A DNA stretch of 64,000 bases from Clostridia bacterium (GCA_025997215.1 BNUH01000006.1:8322-72321), one strand, 5' to 3'; shown: positions 16,942 through 25,654, counted from the first letter of the stretch. Numbers and translations are program-made. Notes: generated by a model not told the origin, from the sequence alone.

Positions 16942-18609
16942 ATGGCGCTGTACCGGGAGTATGTGGACGTTCAAGGCGACTTCCTCAACTATGAGGATTT
17001 CTATAAGAATTTCAAGGTAAAGAAGCCCGCGGGATTCAACTTCGCGTACGACGTGGTGGACCGTTTGGGCCGCGAGGAACCGGATAAGCTGGCGCTCCTG
17101 TGGTGTAACCCGGCGGGCGATGAGAAGCGGATCACCTTCGGCGAGATGTCCAAGCTAAGCAACCGCGCGGCGAACATGCTGCGCGAAAGAGGCGTCAAAC
17201 GCGGCGATCGCGTGCTGTTAATCCTCAAGCGGCATCATGAATTCTGGCCCGTACTGATGGCGCTGCACAAGCTGGGCGCAGTCGGCATCCCAGCCACTCA
17301 CCTGCTGACCAAGAAGGATGTCGTGTACCGCGTCCAACACGCCAAGATCACGGCGGTCGTGTGCACATCGGACGGCATCATCGCCGCTAACGTTGAGGCG
17401 GCTCTGCCCGAAATCCCGCAGCTTTCGACACGCATCATCACGCGCAAATCGCGCGAAGGCTGGCTTTCGTATGAATTGCTGATGGACGCGGCCTCCGACG
17501 AATTCACCCTGGATGGACCTAAGCCGTGCGACAACGATCCGCTGCTGCTCTACTTCACATCCGGCACGACGGGCATGCCCAAGATGGTCGTACACAACCA
17601 CTGGTATCCGATCGCCCATATCGTCACGGCGGTATACTGGCAGCAGTGTGAAGAGGGCGGCTTACACTTAACCATCAGTGAAACCGGCTGGGCGAAGTCC
17701 GTGTGGGGCAAACTGTATGGACAATGGTTTGCTGGCACGGCGGTATTCGCGTATGACTTCGACAGGTTTGCAGCCAAGGAGATACTCGAGCGGATCGGGA
17801 AATATGGCATCACATCATTCTGCGCGCCGCCAACGATGTACCGCTTCCTGCTGCAGGAGGATTTTACCGCGTACAACCTGACAAGCCTGACGCATTGCTC
17901 GGTGGCGGGCGAACCGCTAAGCCCCGACCTGTTTGAACTGTTCAAAAAGAACACGGGCATCGAGATGCGCGAGGCATTCGGGCAGACGGAGGTCGTCGTA
18001 CTGCTGGCAACGTTCCCTTGGGTTAAGCCTAATCCTGGCAGCATGGGCAAGCCTTCCCCGCTATTCGACGTGGATCTCATTACGGACGACGGCACTCCGT
18101 GTGAACCTGGCGTGCCGGGCGAGATCGTCATCCGCACGCACCACGGCGCTCCGGTAGGCATGTTCCTGGGCTATGACAACGACCAGGAGATGACCGAGAG
18201 CGTTTGGAGCGACGGCATATACCATACGGGCGACCTGGCTTGGAAGGATGAGTGGGGTTACTACTGGTACTTGTCGCGTAAGGACGACATCATCAAGTCG
18301 TCGGGGTATCGCATCGGGCCGTTCGAGGTGGAGTCTGCGCTGGCCGAACACCCGGCGGTTTTGGAGAGCGCGATCACAGGCGCGCCGGATACGCTGCGCG
18401 GGCAGGTGGTCAAGGCCACCATCCGCCTGAAGCCCGGCTTCACGGCTTCCGAGGAACTCAAGGTGGAACTACAGGAGCATGTCAAGCGCGTTACCGCGCC
18501 GTACAAGTACCCCCGCATCATCGACTTTGTGGATGAGCTGCCCAAGACCATCAGCGGCAAGATCAGGCGCGTGGCCCTACGCGGCAAGGATACGGGGACG
18601 ACAGAGTGA
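16942..18609 (+). CDS. Acyl-CoA synthetase (AMP-forming)
   Basis: A 555-residue ANL-superfamily adenylating enzyme, close to acetyl- and medium-chain acyl-CoA synthetases. YFTSGTTGMPKMVVHNH near residue 200 is the ATP-binding loop. GEPLSPDLFELF and REAFGQTEV follow. YHTGDLAWKDEWGYYWYLSR and SSGYRIGPFEVESALAEHPA mark the hinge and C-terminal domain. PKTISGKIRR near residue 537 holds the catalytic lysine. It activates a carboxylic acid to its CoA thioester in the cytoplasm. The substrate is not readable from sequence. AAGGAGG precedes the ATG. Confidence 0.9.
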   Translation: MALYREYVDVQGDFLNYEDFYKNFKVKKPAGFNFAYDVVDRLGREEPDKLALLWCNPAGDEKRITFGEMSKLSNRAANMLRERGVKRGDRVLLILKRHHEFWPVLMALHKLGAVGIPATHLLTKKDVVYRVQHAKITAVVCTSDGIIAANVEAALPEIPQLSTRIITRKSREGWLSYELLMDAASDEFTLDGPKPCDNDPLLLYFTSGTTGMPKMVVHNHWYPIAHIVTAVYWQQCEEGGLHLTISETGWAKSVWGKLYGQWFAGTAVFAYDFDRFAAKEILERIGKYGITSFCAPPTMYRFLLQEDFTAYNLTSLTHCSVAGEPLSPDLFELFKKNTGIEMREAFGQTEVVVLLATFPWVKPNPGSMGKPSPLFDVDLITDDGTPCEPGVPGEIVIRTHHGAPVGMFLGYDNDQEMTESVWSDGIYHTGDLAWKDEWGYYWYLSRKDDIIKSSGYRIGPFEVESALAEHPAVLESAITGAPDTLRGQVVKATIRLKPGFTASEELKVELQEHVKRVTAPYKYPRIIDFVDELPKTISGKIRRVALRGKDTGTTE

Positions 18610-18746
18610 TTAGTGGTTAATAACACTACTATTCTTACTGATGGCGAGGAAATCCCTAACACCTCACGTTTTCAACCCGCGTCTGTCAAGGGTAGGGTGG
18701 AGATTTTACTGACCACCAAATAACCTCCAACCGCGAGAAACGACAA

Positions 18747-18779
18747 AACCCCTGGCTGTTTGTGCAGCCGGGGGTTTTT
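18747..18779 (+). terminator. Rho-independent terminator after the acyl-CoA synthetase
   Basis: Stem CCCCTGGCTG with CAGCCGGGGG around TTTGTG, followed by TTTTT. The rest of 18610-18956 shows no gene that I can support. Confidence 0.85.
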
Positions 18780-18956
18780 CGAGTGTCGAAGCGTGATAAA
18801 TGCTGTGAAATCAAGGCGATTTTGCGTGTCGGGATCAGTCGGGCAACCTTACAATCGGTTGTGCTTTTTTCGGCGCTGATGCGCTGGATTGACATTGATG
18901 ACAAACACGGACATTTGGCGTGTTGCTCAAATGTTGCAGGATTGGTGAAAAAAAAT

Positions 18957-19262
18957 TTACCCGTCTTTTTCTTCAATTCGCTCTTTCCTCCGTCCCGTTA
19001 TCTTCTCTATATCTTCCTGCGCGGCTTTGCTGGATTGCTGGACATACGAATCCATCATAACCGACATGCTCTTGTGTCGGGTAAACCGCCGCACCGTCTC
19101 GAATGACGCGCCTTTCTCAATGCTGTTGGTTGTGAAAGTGACGCGCCCATCGTGAGTGCGCAAGTCAACCACCTTCCAGTTTGCCAACTGCTCAGCGGAC
19201 GCTTTCCGCTTCTCAACTCCGTTGAGTTTCATAGTTATATCATCCACGCCGATCCTGTGCAC
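18957..19262 (-). pseudogene. Remnant of a tyrosine recombinase (phage-type integrase), C-terminal part
   Basis: The frame gives about 100 residues resembling the end of a tyrosine recombinase catalytic domain. VDLRTHDGRVTFTTNSIEKG corresponds to the family H-LRHTFAT-LLE-G block, followed by TVRRFTRHKSMSVMMDSYV, the equivalent of the GHSS-TT--Y block with the nucleophilic Tyr. The usual HxLRH motif is altered and the whole N-terminal domain is missing. Upstream, another frame (19263-19330) reads as protein-like sequence (NEVGFDEIFLEEWI), consistent with a frameshift. It has no credible start site. I read it as a decayed mobile element. Confidence 0.6.
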
Positions 19263-19365
19263 CTATCCATTCTTCCAGAAATATTTCGTCAAAACCGACC
19301 TCATTTAGCACCTCGTTTCCCCTTGCCGCTACTCGCTTTTTTGCTTTCTTGCTGCCAAAGATGGG

Positions 19366-19440
19366 ATTGTACCTCACCAACAAACCGCCTGTCAACGAGC
19401 TACGGCGGTTTGTTTACAGAATGGTTGCATTTCCTATTCC
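19366..19440 (-). repeat. 75-nt intergenic repeat, copy 1
   Basis: Nearly identical, in opposite orientation, to 49657-49730. Its core is an 11-bp perfect stem, AACAAACCGCC with GGCGGTTTGTT, around a 14-nt loop. It begins 4 nt after the stop codon of the beta-helix gene at 19445 and probably ends that transcript. Confidence 0.75.
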
Positions 19441-19444
19441 AGGT

Positions 19445-21388
19445 CTACGGCTGCCCAGGAGTTGTGCCGCGCGGCTGCTTGCCCGGACGCTGCTGCAGAC
19501 TGGGGTCGGTAGGCAGGGGGGTTGTGTCGAATCCACCGAATCCGCCGAACCCACCGCGCCCGCCTGCTGGAGCGAACGCGCCGCCGCTCTCAGACGCGGT
19601 CGTAAGCGCCGCGTTTGCGTTGATTGCCACATCGAACCGCTTAACATTGTTGACATAAACCGATACGTTTTGACCAGGTTTCAGCTCGGGCGATGAGAAG
19701 CCGGACACCGTGCATGCTACATTACTGACATATGATAGAATCGTATCGCCAGACTGCGCATCCCGCAGTTCGATCAGGCTGCCTTTATCAACGCTTTGGG
19801 AATACTGGACATGCAGCACCGGTTGAGCGGATGCGCTGGAAATGCCGCTAACATATCCAGCTGTAATTAAGCTGCCGCCATTCATAGTAAACGATCCGTC
19901 GACGTCGATAGCAGCTTCCTGCTCCATCGATGGTCCGCTAAGGTACAATTCGCCGCCATTCATAATGATGTTGCCGTCCGCGTCGATCGTATCAGCGCCC
20001 GTAGCGTGGATGATACCACCATTAATCGTCAAGCTCAACGCAGATGCTGTCGAACCGAACCCACCTCGACCCATGGCGTGCTGACTGGCAGTACCATCCG
20101 CGACGTTGAGCGCGTCGTCCGACGCGACGATGGTTATATCGCCGCCATTGATATACAACATCGCGCTTTCAAGACCTTCATAACAACGGCTGATGTTGAT
20201 CACGCCGCCCTCGACGGTCAACACCTTTTCCGCGTGAACGCCGTCGTCGCCTGTCGCGATGTCATATGAACCGCCGTAGATCGTTATCTCGCCATTACAA
20301 TGGATCGCGTCGTCCTGTGTGTCAATGATGAACTCGCCGCCGAGCAGACGGATATCCACGTCAGACTTTAATCCTTTCATGCTCTCACTGGTTGCCGCCG
20401 CGGTTGTGGTTATTGCTGGAACGCCAAACCAACCGCTGTTTCTGTTGCCGCCATTACCCCTGTCGCCCATATTATTTGTGGATAATGGCACCGCCGCCGA
20501 ACCTTCGCCCGTCTTTATGGTATATGTGCCGCTATGTATCAGCAGGGTTGACGTGGCTTGAATGCCATCCTTGCCAGCGTTAATCGTCAGCGTGCAATCC
20601 TCTAATTGGATGTAACCTTTCGCGGAATCATCCTCTTTTGTGGATTTTATCCCATCGCCACAGGAAACAATCGTAGCCGTGACATTCTTCATAGCAACGC
20701 CGTCGCTGCCACGCAATCCTGTGGTAGTTGCTTCGATATTCAACACGCCTCCGGTCATCACAAGATAATCCTTTGCCCACAGACCACGCGCGGCGCTGGT
20801 TACGTTGATCGTGCCATTGCCTGTAATAACCAGATCGTTCTTGGAATAAACGGCGGCTTTATGTGATTTATCAGCATCGTCGGTTTCTTCGTCATCAGTT
20901 ATTGAATCATCATCGCTGGAAGCCAGACCGCCCACAATATTATTCACCGATCCATCCACCGCGATCAGAATAAGCCTCCCGACTTTCTGTCCGTTGATAG
21001 CCGCGCCGGACGCAAACTCGATCGACGCGTTATCCAGCGCGAGGCGAACCGTGTCCTTCTTGTTTGCGTCAATCAACACTTGATGGTTGGTTGTGGTGCC
21101 GCTCAACACATACGTGCCAGCCTGATTGATCAGGATCGTGCTGCCGCTGACCGTCGCGCCTGCTCCATTTATTGTGATACTATCCCCATTCATAGCGATG
21201 TGTGTCGCGTTTGCCGGGATGCTCGCGTCGGAATCGTCGACGGTGAAGGTGTAAAGCGGCTGGATCGTGGCTGCAGCGACAGTTTCAGTCATGCCGCTAG
21301 TCGTTATGCCAAGAGTTAACAGCAGAACTAACGCGCATACGAGCGCTATCAACCTGAATGCGATACTGCCATTTGTTGATTGTTTCAT
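19445..21388 (-). CDS. Secreted Cthe_2159-like carbohydrate-binding beta-helix protein
   Basis: A 647-residue exported protein. Residues 8-40 form a signal peptide. From about residue 75 the chain is a parallel beta-helix with repeats such as AAVYSKNDLVITGNGTINV, RGSDGVAMKNVTAT and DGIQATSTLLIHSGTYTI, the pattern of the carbohydrate-binding family of Clostridium thermocellum Cthe_2159. An acidic insert with repeated D and E follows residue 155 and could bind calcium. The tail is Gly/Pro-rich (GGRGGFGGFGG) and has no sorting motif. It is followed by DUF4956 and VTC genes on the same strand, a known association. Its role with polyphosphate synthesis is unclear. Confidence 0.8.
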   Translation of the reverse strand: MKQSTNGSIAFRLIALVCALVLLLTLGITTSGMTETVAAATIQPLYTFTVDDSDASIPANATHIAMNGDSITINGAGATVSGSTILINQAGTYVLSGTTTNHQVLIDANKKDTVRLALDNASIEFASGAAINGQKVGRLILIAVDGSVNNIVGGLASSDDDSITDDEETDDADKSHKAAVYSKNDLVITGNGTINVTSAARGLWAKDYLVMTGGVLNIEATTTGLRGSDGVAMKNVTATIVSCGDGIKSTKEDDSAKGYIQLEDCTLTINAGKDGIQATSTLLIHSGTYTIKTGEGSAAVPLSTNNMGDRGNGGNRNSGWFGVPAITTTAAATSESMKGLKSDVDIRLLGGEFIIDTQDDAIHCNGEITIYGGSYDIATGDDGVHAEKVLTVEGGVINISRCYEGLESAMLYINGGDITIVASDDALNVADGTASQHAMGRGGFGSTASALSLTINGGIIHATGADTIDADGNIIMNGGELYLSGPSMEQEAAIDVDGSFTMNGGSLITAGYVSGISSASAQPVLHVQYSQSVDKGSLIELRDAQSGDTILSYVSNVACTVSGFSSPELKPGQNVSVYVNNVKRFDVAINANAALTTASESGGAFAPAGGRGGFGGFGGFDTTPLPTDPSLQQRPGKQPRGTTPGQP

Positions 21389-21420
21389 AATGATCCTTCT
21401 TTCTTAATCATAGTTGCTAA

Positions 21421-22107
21421 TCACAGTTCGTCAACCGGAGATAACTCTCGGCTGATTGAAATGTTCAAGTTCCCGTTGCGTGTGCGCAGCATGTCGATTA
21501 TGGCCTTCGTTGACGAGGGTTCCTTTAACGCCACTCGGTATGTCAGGTCAAACAAACTACCCATGTTCGTGGTCTTAACCTTTACCAGTTCGTTCGATGT
21601 TGTAAATTGACTAAATACATCGTCAAAAACACCTTCATAGTCCAGCGTCTCCGGGATCGTCATCCGCAGCAATCGGAGATTTCCTGACTTTTCGCCAAAC
21701 TTCATTGCCGCCAGTATTGTCAGGAACAGTGCTATCAATATAAGGAACAGTACCGCATAACCAATATATCCCATACCGAGCACCAGCCCGATGGCCATCG
21801 CACAGAATACGCCGCTAATCTCCCTCGCACTGCCGGGCATCGAGCGGAATCGTACCAACCCAAACGCCCCCGCGACCGCCACGCCCGCGCCAAGGTTACC
21901 ATTCACGGTTGTGATGACGATCATCACGATCAGCGGCAATATCGCCAATGTCGTCAGATAGCTCGCGCTGGCATCGACGCCCTTGCGGTAAACGGCGGCG
22001 AGAGTCAATCCCGCGATCACTGCGCACAGCGTGCACAGCGCCACCGCGCCAATGGTCAACCCGCCGGATAAGACGCTTGCGAATATATTGATCGAGTTAG
22101 CTTGCAA
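21421..22107 (-). CDS. DUF4956 membrane protein, TTG start
   Basis: A 228-residue protein with four or so membrane helices in the first 130 residues (GGLTIGAVALCTLCAVIAGL, IVMIVITTVNG and FLILIALFLTIL among them) and a soluble C-terminal domain. The block AGAFGLVRFRSMPGSAREI is typical of DUF4956. Such genes accompany VTC-type polyphosphate polymerases in Firmicutes. The start is TTG at 22107, with AGGAGG 9 nt upstream, and overlaps the end of the VTC gene by 11 nt. It likely forms the membrane part of the polymerase system (inference). Confidence 0.82.
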   Translation of the reverse strand: MQANSINIFASVLSGGLTIGAVALCTLCAVIAGLTLAAVYRKGVDASASYLTTLAILPLIVMIVITTVNGNLGAGVAVAGAFGLVRFRSMPGSAREISGVFCAMAIGLVLGMGYIGYAVLFLILIALFLTILAAMKFGEKSGNLRLLRMTIPETLDYEGVFDDVFSQFTTSNELVKVKTTNMGSLFDLTYRVALKEPSSTKAIIDMLRTRNGNLNISISRELSPVDEL

Positions 22108-22822
22108 GGGGGAACGCCTCCTCTCTCACCTTCAGTAATGACGGCAGTATATAACGTTTATAGCCTTCGCCATATTTCGAGAATGATGTCGGATATATTT
22201 GCAGCAAACTCATCGCGCTGCTCAGCCACAACGGGAACGCGTCGGCAATCTTGATTTCCATTAAGCTTGCGTCACCGTTACAAAGACGATCGCCGTCTGC
22301 ATTTGAATCCAACCTCAAATCATTCGTGCGGAAGCGGATGTTTGAATCAAACGTCACCCGCAGTTCCGGATCATCGACGCCGCAAAACGCGGTTCTATCG
22401 TAGGATATTAATGCCTTGGGCGTGACATGGAACCGCGCGCGGAACGCGGCTACTTCGCGCAGTATCTGCGTGTCGCGCGGCGGAACGCCTTCTTTCAGTA
22501 ATACCTTGGCCTGGTTGAGCGTCAAATCCGCGCGTCTCTTATAAACAATACTGTTAAATTTCTTTTTCAATTCAATGAACACGCTCGCGTCGTCGCTCGC
22601 CTGGCCATACGAACGCAGCCGCAGCTTCTCCTTGTAAATGGGCTTCTCGATCGATGCCCGCACCAGATCATAGTTATCCGTATCAAAGTAAATGCTGCGG
22701 ATTTCATAACGATAATACCCATCCGCACACAGACGCTTGCCGCATAAGTCCAGCAGCGCATTCATCTGCCGAGCGCTTACCATGTACTTGCTTTCCTGCC
22801 GTTCAAATATATTCAATTCCAT
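22097..22822 (-). CDS. VTC-domain polyphosphate polymerase
   Basis: A 241-residue protein with the VTC/TTM-tunnel fold. Charged motifs line the tunnel: ERQESKYMVS near residue 7, KEKLRLRSYG near residue 60, VFIELKKKFNSIVYKRRADL near residue 76, and SLMEIKIAD near residue 195. In yeast Vtc4 this domain makes polyphosphate from ATP; bacterial relatives pair with DUF4956 proteins. I chose the ATG at 22822 because GGAGGTG lies 8 nt upstream. It is transcribed away from a two-component system, with tandem TTTCAG motifs in between. Confidence 0.82.
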   Translation of the reverse strand: MELNIFERQESKYMVSARQMNALLDLCGKRLCADGYYRYEIRSIYFDTDNYDLVRASIEKPIYKEKLRLRSYGQASDDASVFIELKKKFNSIVYKRRADLTLNQAKVLLKEGVPPRDTQILREVAAFRARFHVTPKALISYDRTAFCGVDDPELRVTFDSNIRFRTNDLRLDSNADGDRLCNGDASLMEIKIADAFPLWLSSAMSLLQIYPTSFSKYGEGYKRYILPSLLKVREEAFPLAS

Positions 22823-22869
22823 AACCAATCGCACCTCCACTGTATTTTGTCGTTTTCCTCGACACAAGC

Positions 22870-22925
22870 AGTATAGCACCTTAAACTTAAATCTAGCTGA
22901 AAAAACTCTTTCAGGTTTATTTCAG
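22870..22925. promoter_or_regulatory. Divergent control region with tandem TTTCAG boxes
   Basis: TTTCAG occurs at 22909-22914 and 22920-22925, an 11-nt period typical of OmpR/PhoB-class response regulators. A leftward -10 box (TATACT on the minus strand) is at 22870-22875 but lacks a good -35, as expected for an activated promoter. A rightward TACAAT lies near 22936. The response regulator encoded at 22970 is the obvious candidate to bind. Confidence 0.5.
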
Positions 22926-22969
22926 CAATGTGTGTTACAATATGGGCATGTTAGTTGGAGGGATGTTGG

Positions 22970-23647
22970 ATGCGCGTCTTGGTTGTGGAAGATGAACCGC
23001 GCCTGGCTCAAGCGCTGGAACAGATCCTTAAGGGTCAGAAGATTCAGTCCGACGTGGTGTACAATGGCCGCGATGGGCTGGATTACGCGAAGCTGGGGCA
23101 GTATGACCTGATATTGCTGGATGTCATGCTGCCGGGCATGAATGGCTTTGATGTGGCGCGTCAGTTGCGCCAGGATAAAGTTTCTACACCTATACTGATG
23201 CTGACGGCAAGGGATGAGGTGAGCAGTAAGGTTCGCGGGCTGGACTGCGGCGCGGATGATTATATGACAAAACCCTTCGCGTCGGATGAATTGCTGGCGC
23301 GTGTACGCGCAATGACGCGACGGCGCGGCGAGGTTATACTGGAAACATGCGACTTTTCAGACCTGACGCTCAACATATCAACAAATATCCTTCAGTGCGG
23401 CACGCGGTCTGTCAAACTGGGTTTCAAGGAATTTGAGATCATCAAGCTGCTAATAGCAGGAGGCGAGGCTATCACGCCTAAGGAGGAGCTGATCACACGA
23501 GTCTGGGGCGCTGATTCATCCGCAGAGGATAACAATGTCGAGGCGTATATTTCATTCATTAGGAAGAAACTGCATTACCTGGGTTCTGCAGTAGGCGTTG
23601 AGACCGTGCGCAAGGTGGGGTATCGTTTGGAGGCGCAGGCGGTATGA
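22970..23647 (+). CDS. OmpR/PhoB-family response regulator
   Basis: A 225-residue two-domain regulator. The receiver domain begins MRVLVVEDEPRLAQ, with acidic residues at 7-8, phosphoacceptor Asp51 (LILLDVMLPG) and the conserved Lys in MTKPF near residue 101. Residues 130-225 form the winged-helix DNA-binding domain (GFKEFEIIKLL, ending VRKVGYRLE). The start at 22970 has GGAGGG 7 nt upstream; an ATG 15 nt earlier overlaps that site. It overlaps the kinase gene by 4 nt. Being divergent from the polyphosphate genes suggests it controls them and itself. Confidence 0.92.
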   Translation: MRVLVVEDEPRLAQALEQILKGQKIQSDVVYNGRDGLDYAKLGQYDLILLDVMLPGMNGFDVARQLRQDKVSTPILMLTARDEVSSKVRGLDCGADDYMTKPFASDELLARVRAMTRRRGEVILETCDFSDLTLNISTNILQCGTRSVKLGFKEFEIIKLLIAGGEAITPKEELITRVWGADSSAEDNNVEAYISFIRKKLHYLGSAVGVETVRKVGYRLEAQAV

Positions 23648-24978
23648 TACGCGCGCTGCGCCGCAAGTACATTATCGTAACAACGCTGCTGGTCGCGCTG
23701 CTGCTGGCGGTGATATTCGGCGCATTGCTATTCGCCAGCGTCGTAAACGCGCGTCAAGAAACCCTGAACACCCTTAACTGGGCGATATCCGCGCGTGAAA
23801 GCCAGCACATTGGCCACCGCGTTGCCGAGCGTGAGCAAGTCTCCGTGTCGCAGACACCCGCGTTCACGATCATTTTGCACGCTGATAAGACTGCGTCATT
23901 ATTATGGCTGCAGAACGTTGACCGTGATGCCGAAGGTTTTCTGGAATCGCTGCCGGAATTGGCGCGTATTGCGATTGACATAAGTTCAGAAAATAACTTG
24001 GAAACTGGTATATTATCAGAATATAACCTAAGATTCCTAATAAGTTATGAACGCATACCAGATATCCGCGAACCGATTGGCCCAGGCGGACCGCCGATCA
24101 CATTCATTGATAACAAGTTTCCATTGGAAAGTGAGCAGGCGCGCGATAGTATTCGTATCGCGTTTGTTGATACCGCATCGGAGTCTCGGTTGATCAGCAG
24201 CGCTATCTGGATGACTATCCTATCATTTACAGGTGTAATGACTGGGTTTTTCATAATGAATATATTTATAGCGCGATGGATCGTGCGGCCTGTCGAGCGC
24301 AGTTGGCAGCAGCAGCAGAGATTTCTGGCTGACGCGTCGCACGAGCTCAAAACGCCGCTGACCGTCATCCTGGCGAATATGGAGATCCTTATGTCTCACG
24401 ACAGTGAAGTCGTCGGTCAACCATCCAAATGGATCGAGAACACCGGGGCCGAAGCACACAAGATGCGCCGCTTAGTCGATCAGATGCTCTTCCTTGCTAA
24501 ATCCGATATGGAAAAGGAAGAACCGCGATTCGCTCCCGTAAACATGAGCGACTTGACGATCGGTGCATGCCTGACGTTTGAATCCGTCGCGTTCGACAAA
24601 GAAGTGACAATCGACGCGTACGCGATCACATCCAACATAATCGTTCAAGGCGACAGCGCAGCGCTGGATCGTCTGCTGGGTATTCTGCTGGATAACGCCG
24701 TAAAATTCTCACCCGCTGGCGAGACGGTCGCTGTCTCCCTGACCATCCGCGACTTGTGGACGCAACTCACCGTTCGCAATATGGGCGAACCCTTAACCCC
24801 TCAGGCCAAAGAGCATCTCTTCGAGCGATTCTACCGCGCCGACGCCGCTCGCTCCAGCGAAGGCTACGGACTGGGTTTGGCCATCGCGCAGAGTATCGTT
24901 CATGCCCATCACGGGACGATTCGCGTGGAGAGTGATATCGGCGGGACTGTTTTTATTGTTAAACTGCCTGGCAACTAG
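23644..24978 (+). CDS. Membrane sensor histidine kinase
   Basis: A 444-residue kinase with membrane helices at about 11-33 and 190-212 and an extracytoplasmic sensor of about 155 residues between them. FLADASHELKTPLTVIL carries the phosphorylated His233. The ATPase domain shows the N box (LLDNAVKFSPAGE), then GYGLGLAIAQSIVHAHHG as the G box. The sensor region is not a recognised domain. It pairs with the response regulator just upstream and overlaps it. The signal is unknown; phosphate or envelope state would fit the neighbouring polyphosphate genes. Confidence 0.92.
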   Translation: MIRALRRKYIIVTTLLVALLLAVIFGALLFASVVNARQETLNTLNWAISARESQHIGHRVAEREQVSVSQTPAFTIILHADKTASLLWLQNVDRDAEGFLESLPELARIAIDISSENNLETGILSEYNLRFLISYERIPDIREPIGPGGPPITFIDNKFPLESEQARDSIRIAFVDTASESRLISSAIWMTILSFTGVMTGFFIMNIFIARWIVRPVERSWQQQQRFLADASHELKTPLTVILANMEILMSHDSEVVGQPSKWIENTGAEAHKMRRLVDQMLFLAKSDMEKEEPRFAPVNMSDLTIGACLTFESVAFDKEVTIDAYAITSNIIVQGDSAALDRLLGILLDNAVKFSPAGETVAVSLTIRDLWTQLTVRNMGEPLTPQAKEHLFERFYRADAARSSEGYGLGLAIAQSIVHAHHGTIRVESDIGGTVFIVKLPGN

Positions 24979-25156
24979 GTTTTCTGTATGCTGCGGTGCA
25001 GAATGTGAAACGGATGATCCATTTCTCTGCATTAGTTATTGAGATAACAAATTACATCTTTATAAATAACGAACCCGGTAGGTCTGATCTCCTGTCAGGT
25101 TTGTCGACGCTCTGCGCCGTTGAGATTCCCAAGGAATCCCAACGGCTTGTACATTG
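24979..25156. other. Intergenic, no gene seen
   Basis: Spacer between the kinase gene and the leftward tRNA cluster. A weak inverted pair, GAGATTCC with AAGGAATCC, lies near 25121-25140 and could end the tRNA transcript. Confidence 0.35.
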
Positions 25157-25229
25157 TGACCCACCGGAGAATCGAACTCCGGACACCTTCATTAAAAGTG
25201 AAGTGCTCTGCCGACTGAGCTAGTGGGTC
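25157..25229 (-). tRNA. tRNA-Lys (anticodon TTT)
   Basis: 73 nt, cloverleaf with acceptor stem GACCCAC/GTGGGTC, anticodon loop CTTTTAA and T-loop GTTCGATTC. CCA is not encoded. Last of four tRNA genes in one leftward cluster. Confidence 0.95.
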
Positions 25230-25233
25230 ATGG

Positions 25234-25305
25234 CTGGGATGGCAGGATTTGAACCTGCGAATGCGGGAGTCAAAGTCCCGTGCCTTACCGCTTGGCTACA
25301 TCCCA
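25234..25305 (-). tRNA. tRNA-Gln (anticodon TTG)
   Basis: 72 nt, acceptor TGGGATG/CATCCCA, anticodon loop CTTTGAC, T-loop GTTCAAATC. CCA is not encoded. It fits with the dedicated GlnRS gene at 47.6 kb, which means direct charging rather than only transamidation. Confidence 0.95.
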
Positions 25306-25370
25306 TTTTAATGCTATTGATACCCCTTAATGTATGCAGCCATCCACATAATGGTGCCTAACCTAATTTT

Positions 25371-25482
25371 GCATCCGCTCCTAATCCCCGTCCACCGCCG
25401 TCCGACCAAACTCCCGTTCGATCCAAACCCCAGGGGGAGGTTGGGAGGGGGACGCGAGTCCCCTTCCCAAAGGAGCGGATGC
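25371..25482. repeat. Palindromic element between tRNA genes
   Basis: 112 nt flanked by a perfect 11-bp inverted repeat, GCATCCGCTCC at 25371-25381 and GGAGCGGATGC at 25472-25482. Inside is a second hairpin, GGGGAC-gcga-GTCCCC extended by TTGGGA/TCCCAA. No coding capacity. It has the build of a small repeat element, inserted between tRNA-His and tRNA-Gln. Confidence 0.6.
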
Positions 25483-25497
25483 GACGCTGCGACGTGG

Positions 25498-25570
25498 GGT
25501 GGATGATGGGTTTTGAACCCACGACTTCCAGAGCCACAATCTGGCGCTCTACCACTGAACTACATCCACC
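25498..25570 (-). tRNA. tRNA-His (anticodon GTG)
   Basis: 73 nt including the extra 5' G that pairs with C73, as expected for tRNA-His. Anticodon loop TTGTGGC, T-loop GTTCAAAAC. CCA is not encoded. Confidence 0.95.
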
Positions 25571-25580
25571 AAAACCATGG

Positions 25581-25654
25581 CGCGCCTGAAGGGATTCGAA
25601 CCCCCGGCCAACGGCTTAGAAGGCCGTTGCTCTATCCAGCTGAGCTACAGGCGC
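25581..25654 (-). tRNA. tRNA-Arg (anticodon TCT)
   Basis: 74 nt, acceptor GCGCCTG/CAGGCGC, anticodon loop CTTCTAA, T-loop GTTCGAATC. CCA is not encoded. First gene of the leftward tRNA cluster. Confidence 0.95.

Noticed and set aside
18686..18956. Small frames on both strands between the acyl-CoA synthetase and the integrase remnant
   Set aside because: They cross the terminator, have no ribosome binding sites and encode no recognisable protein.
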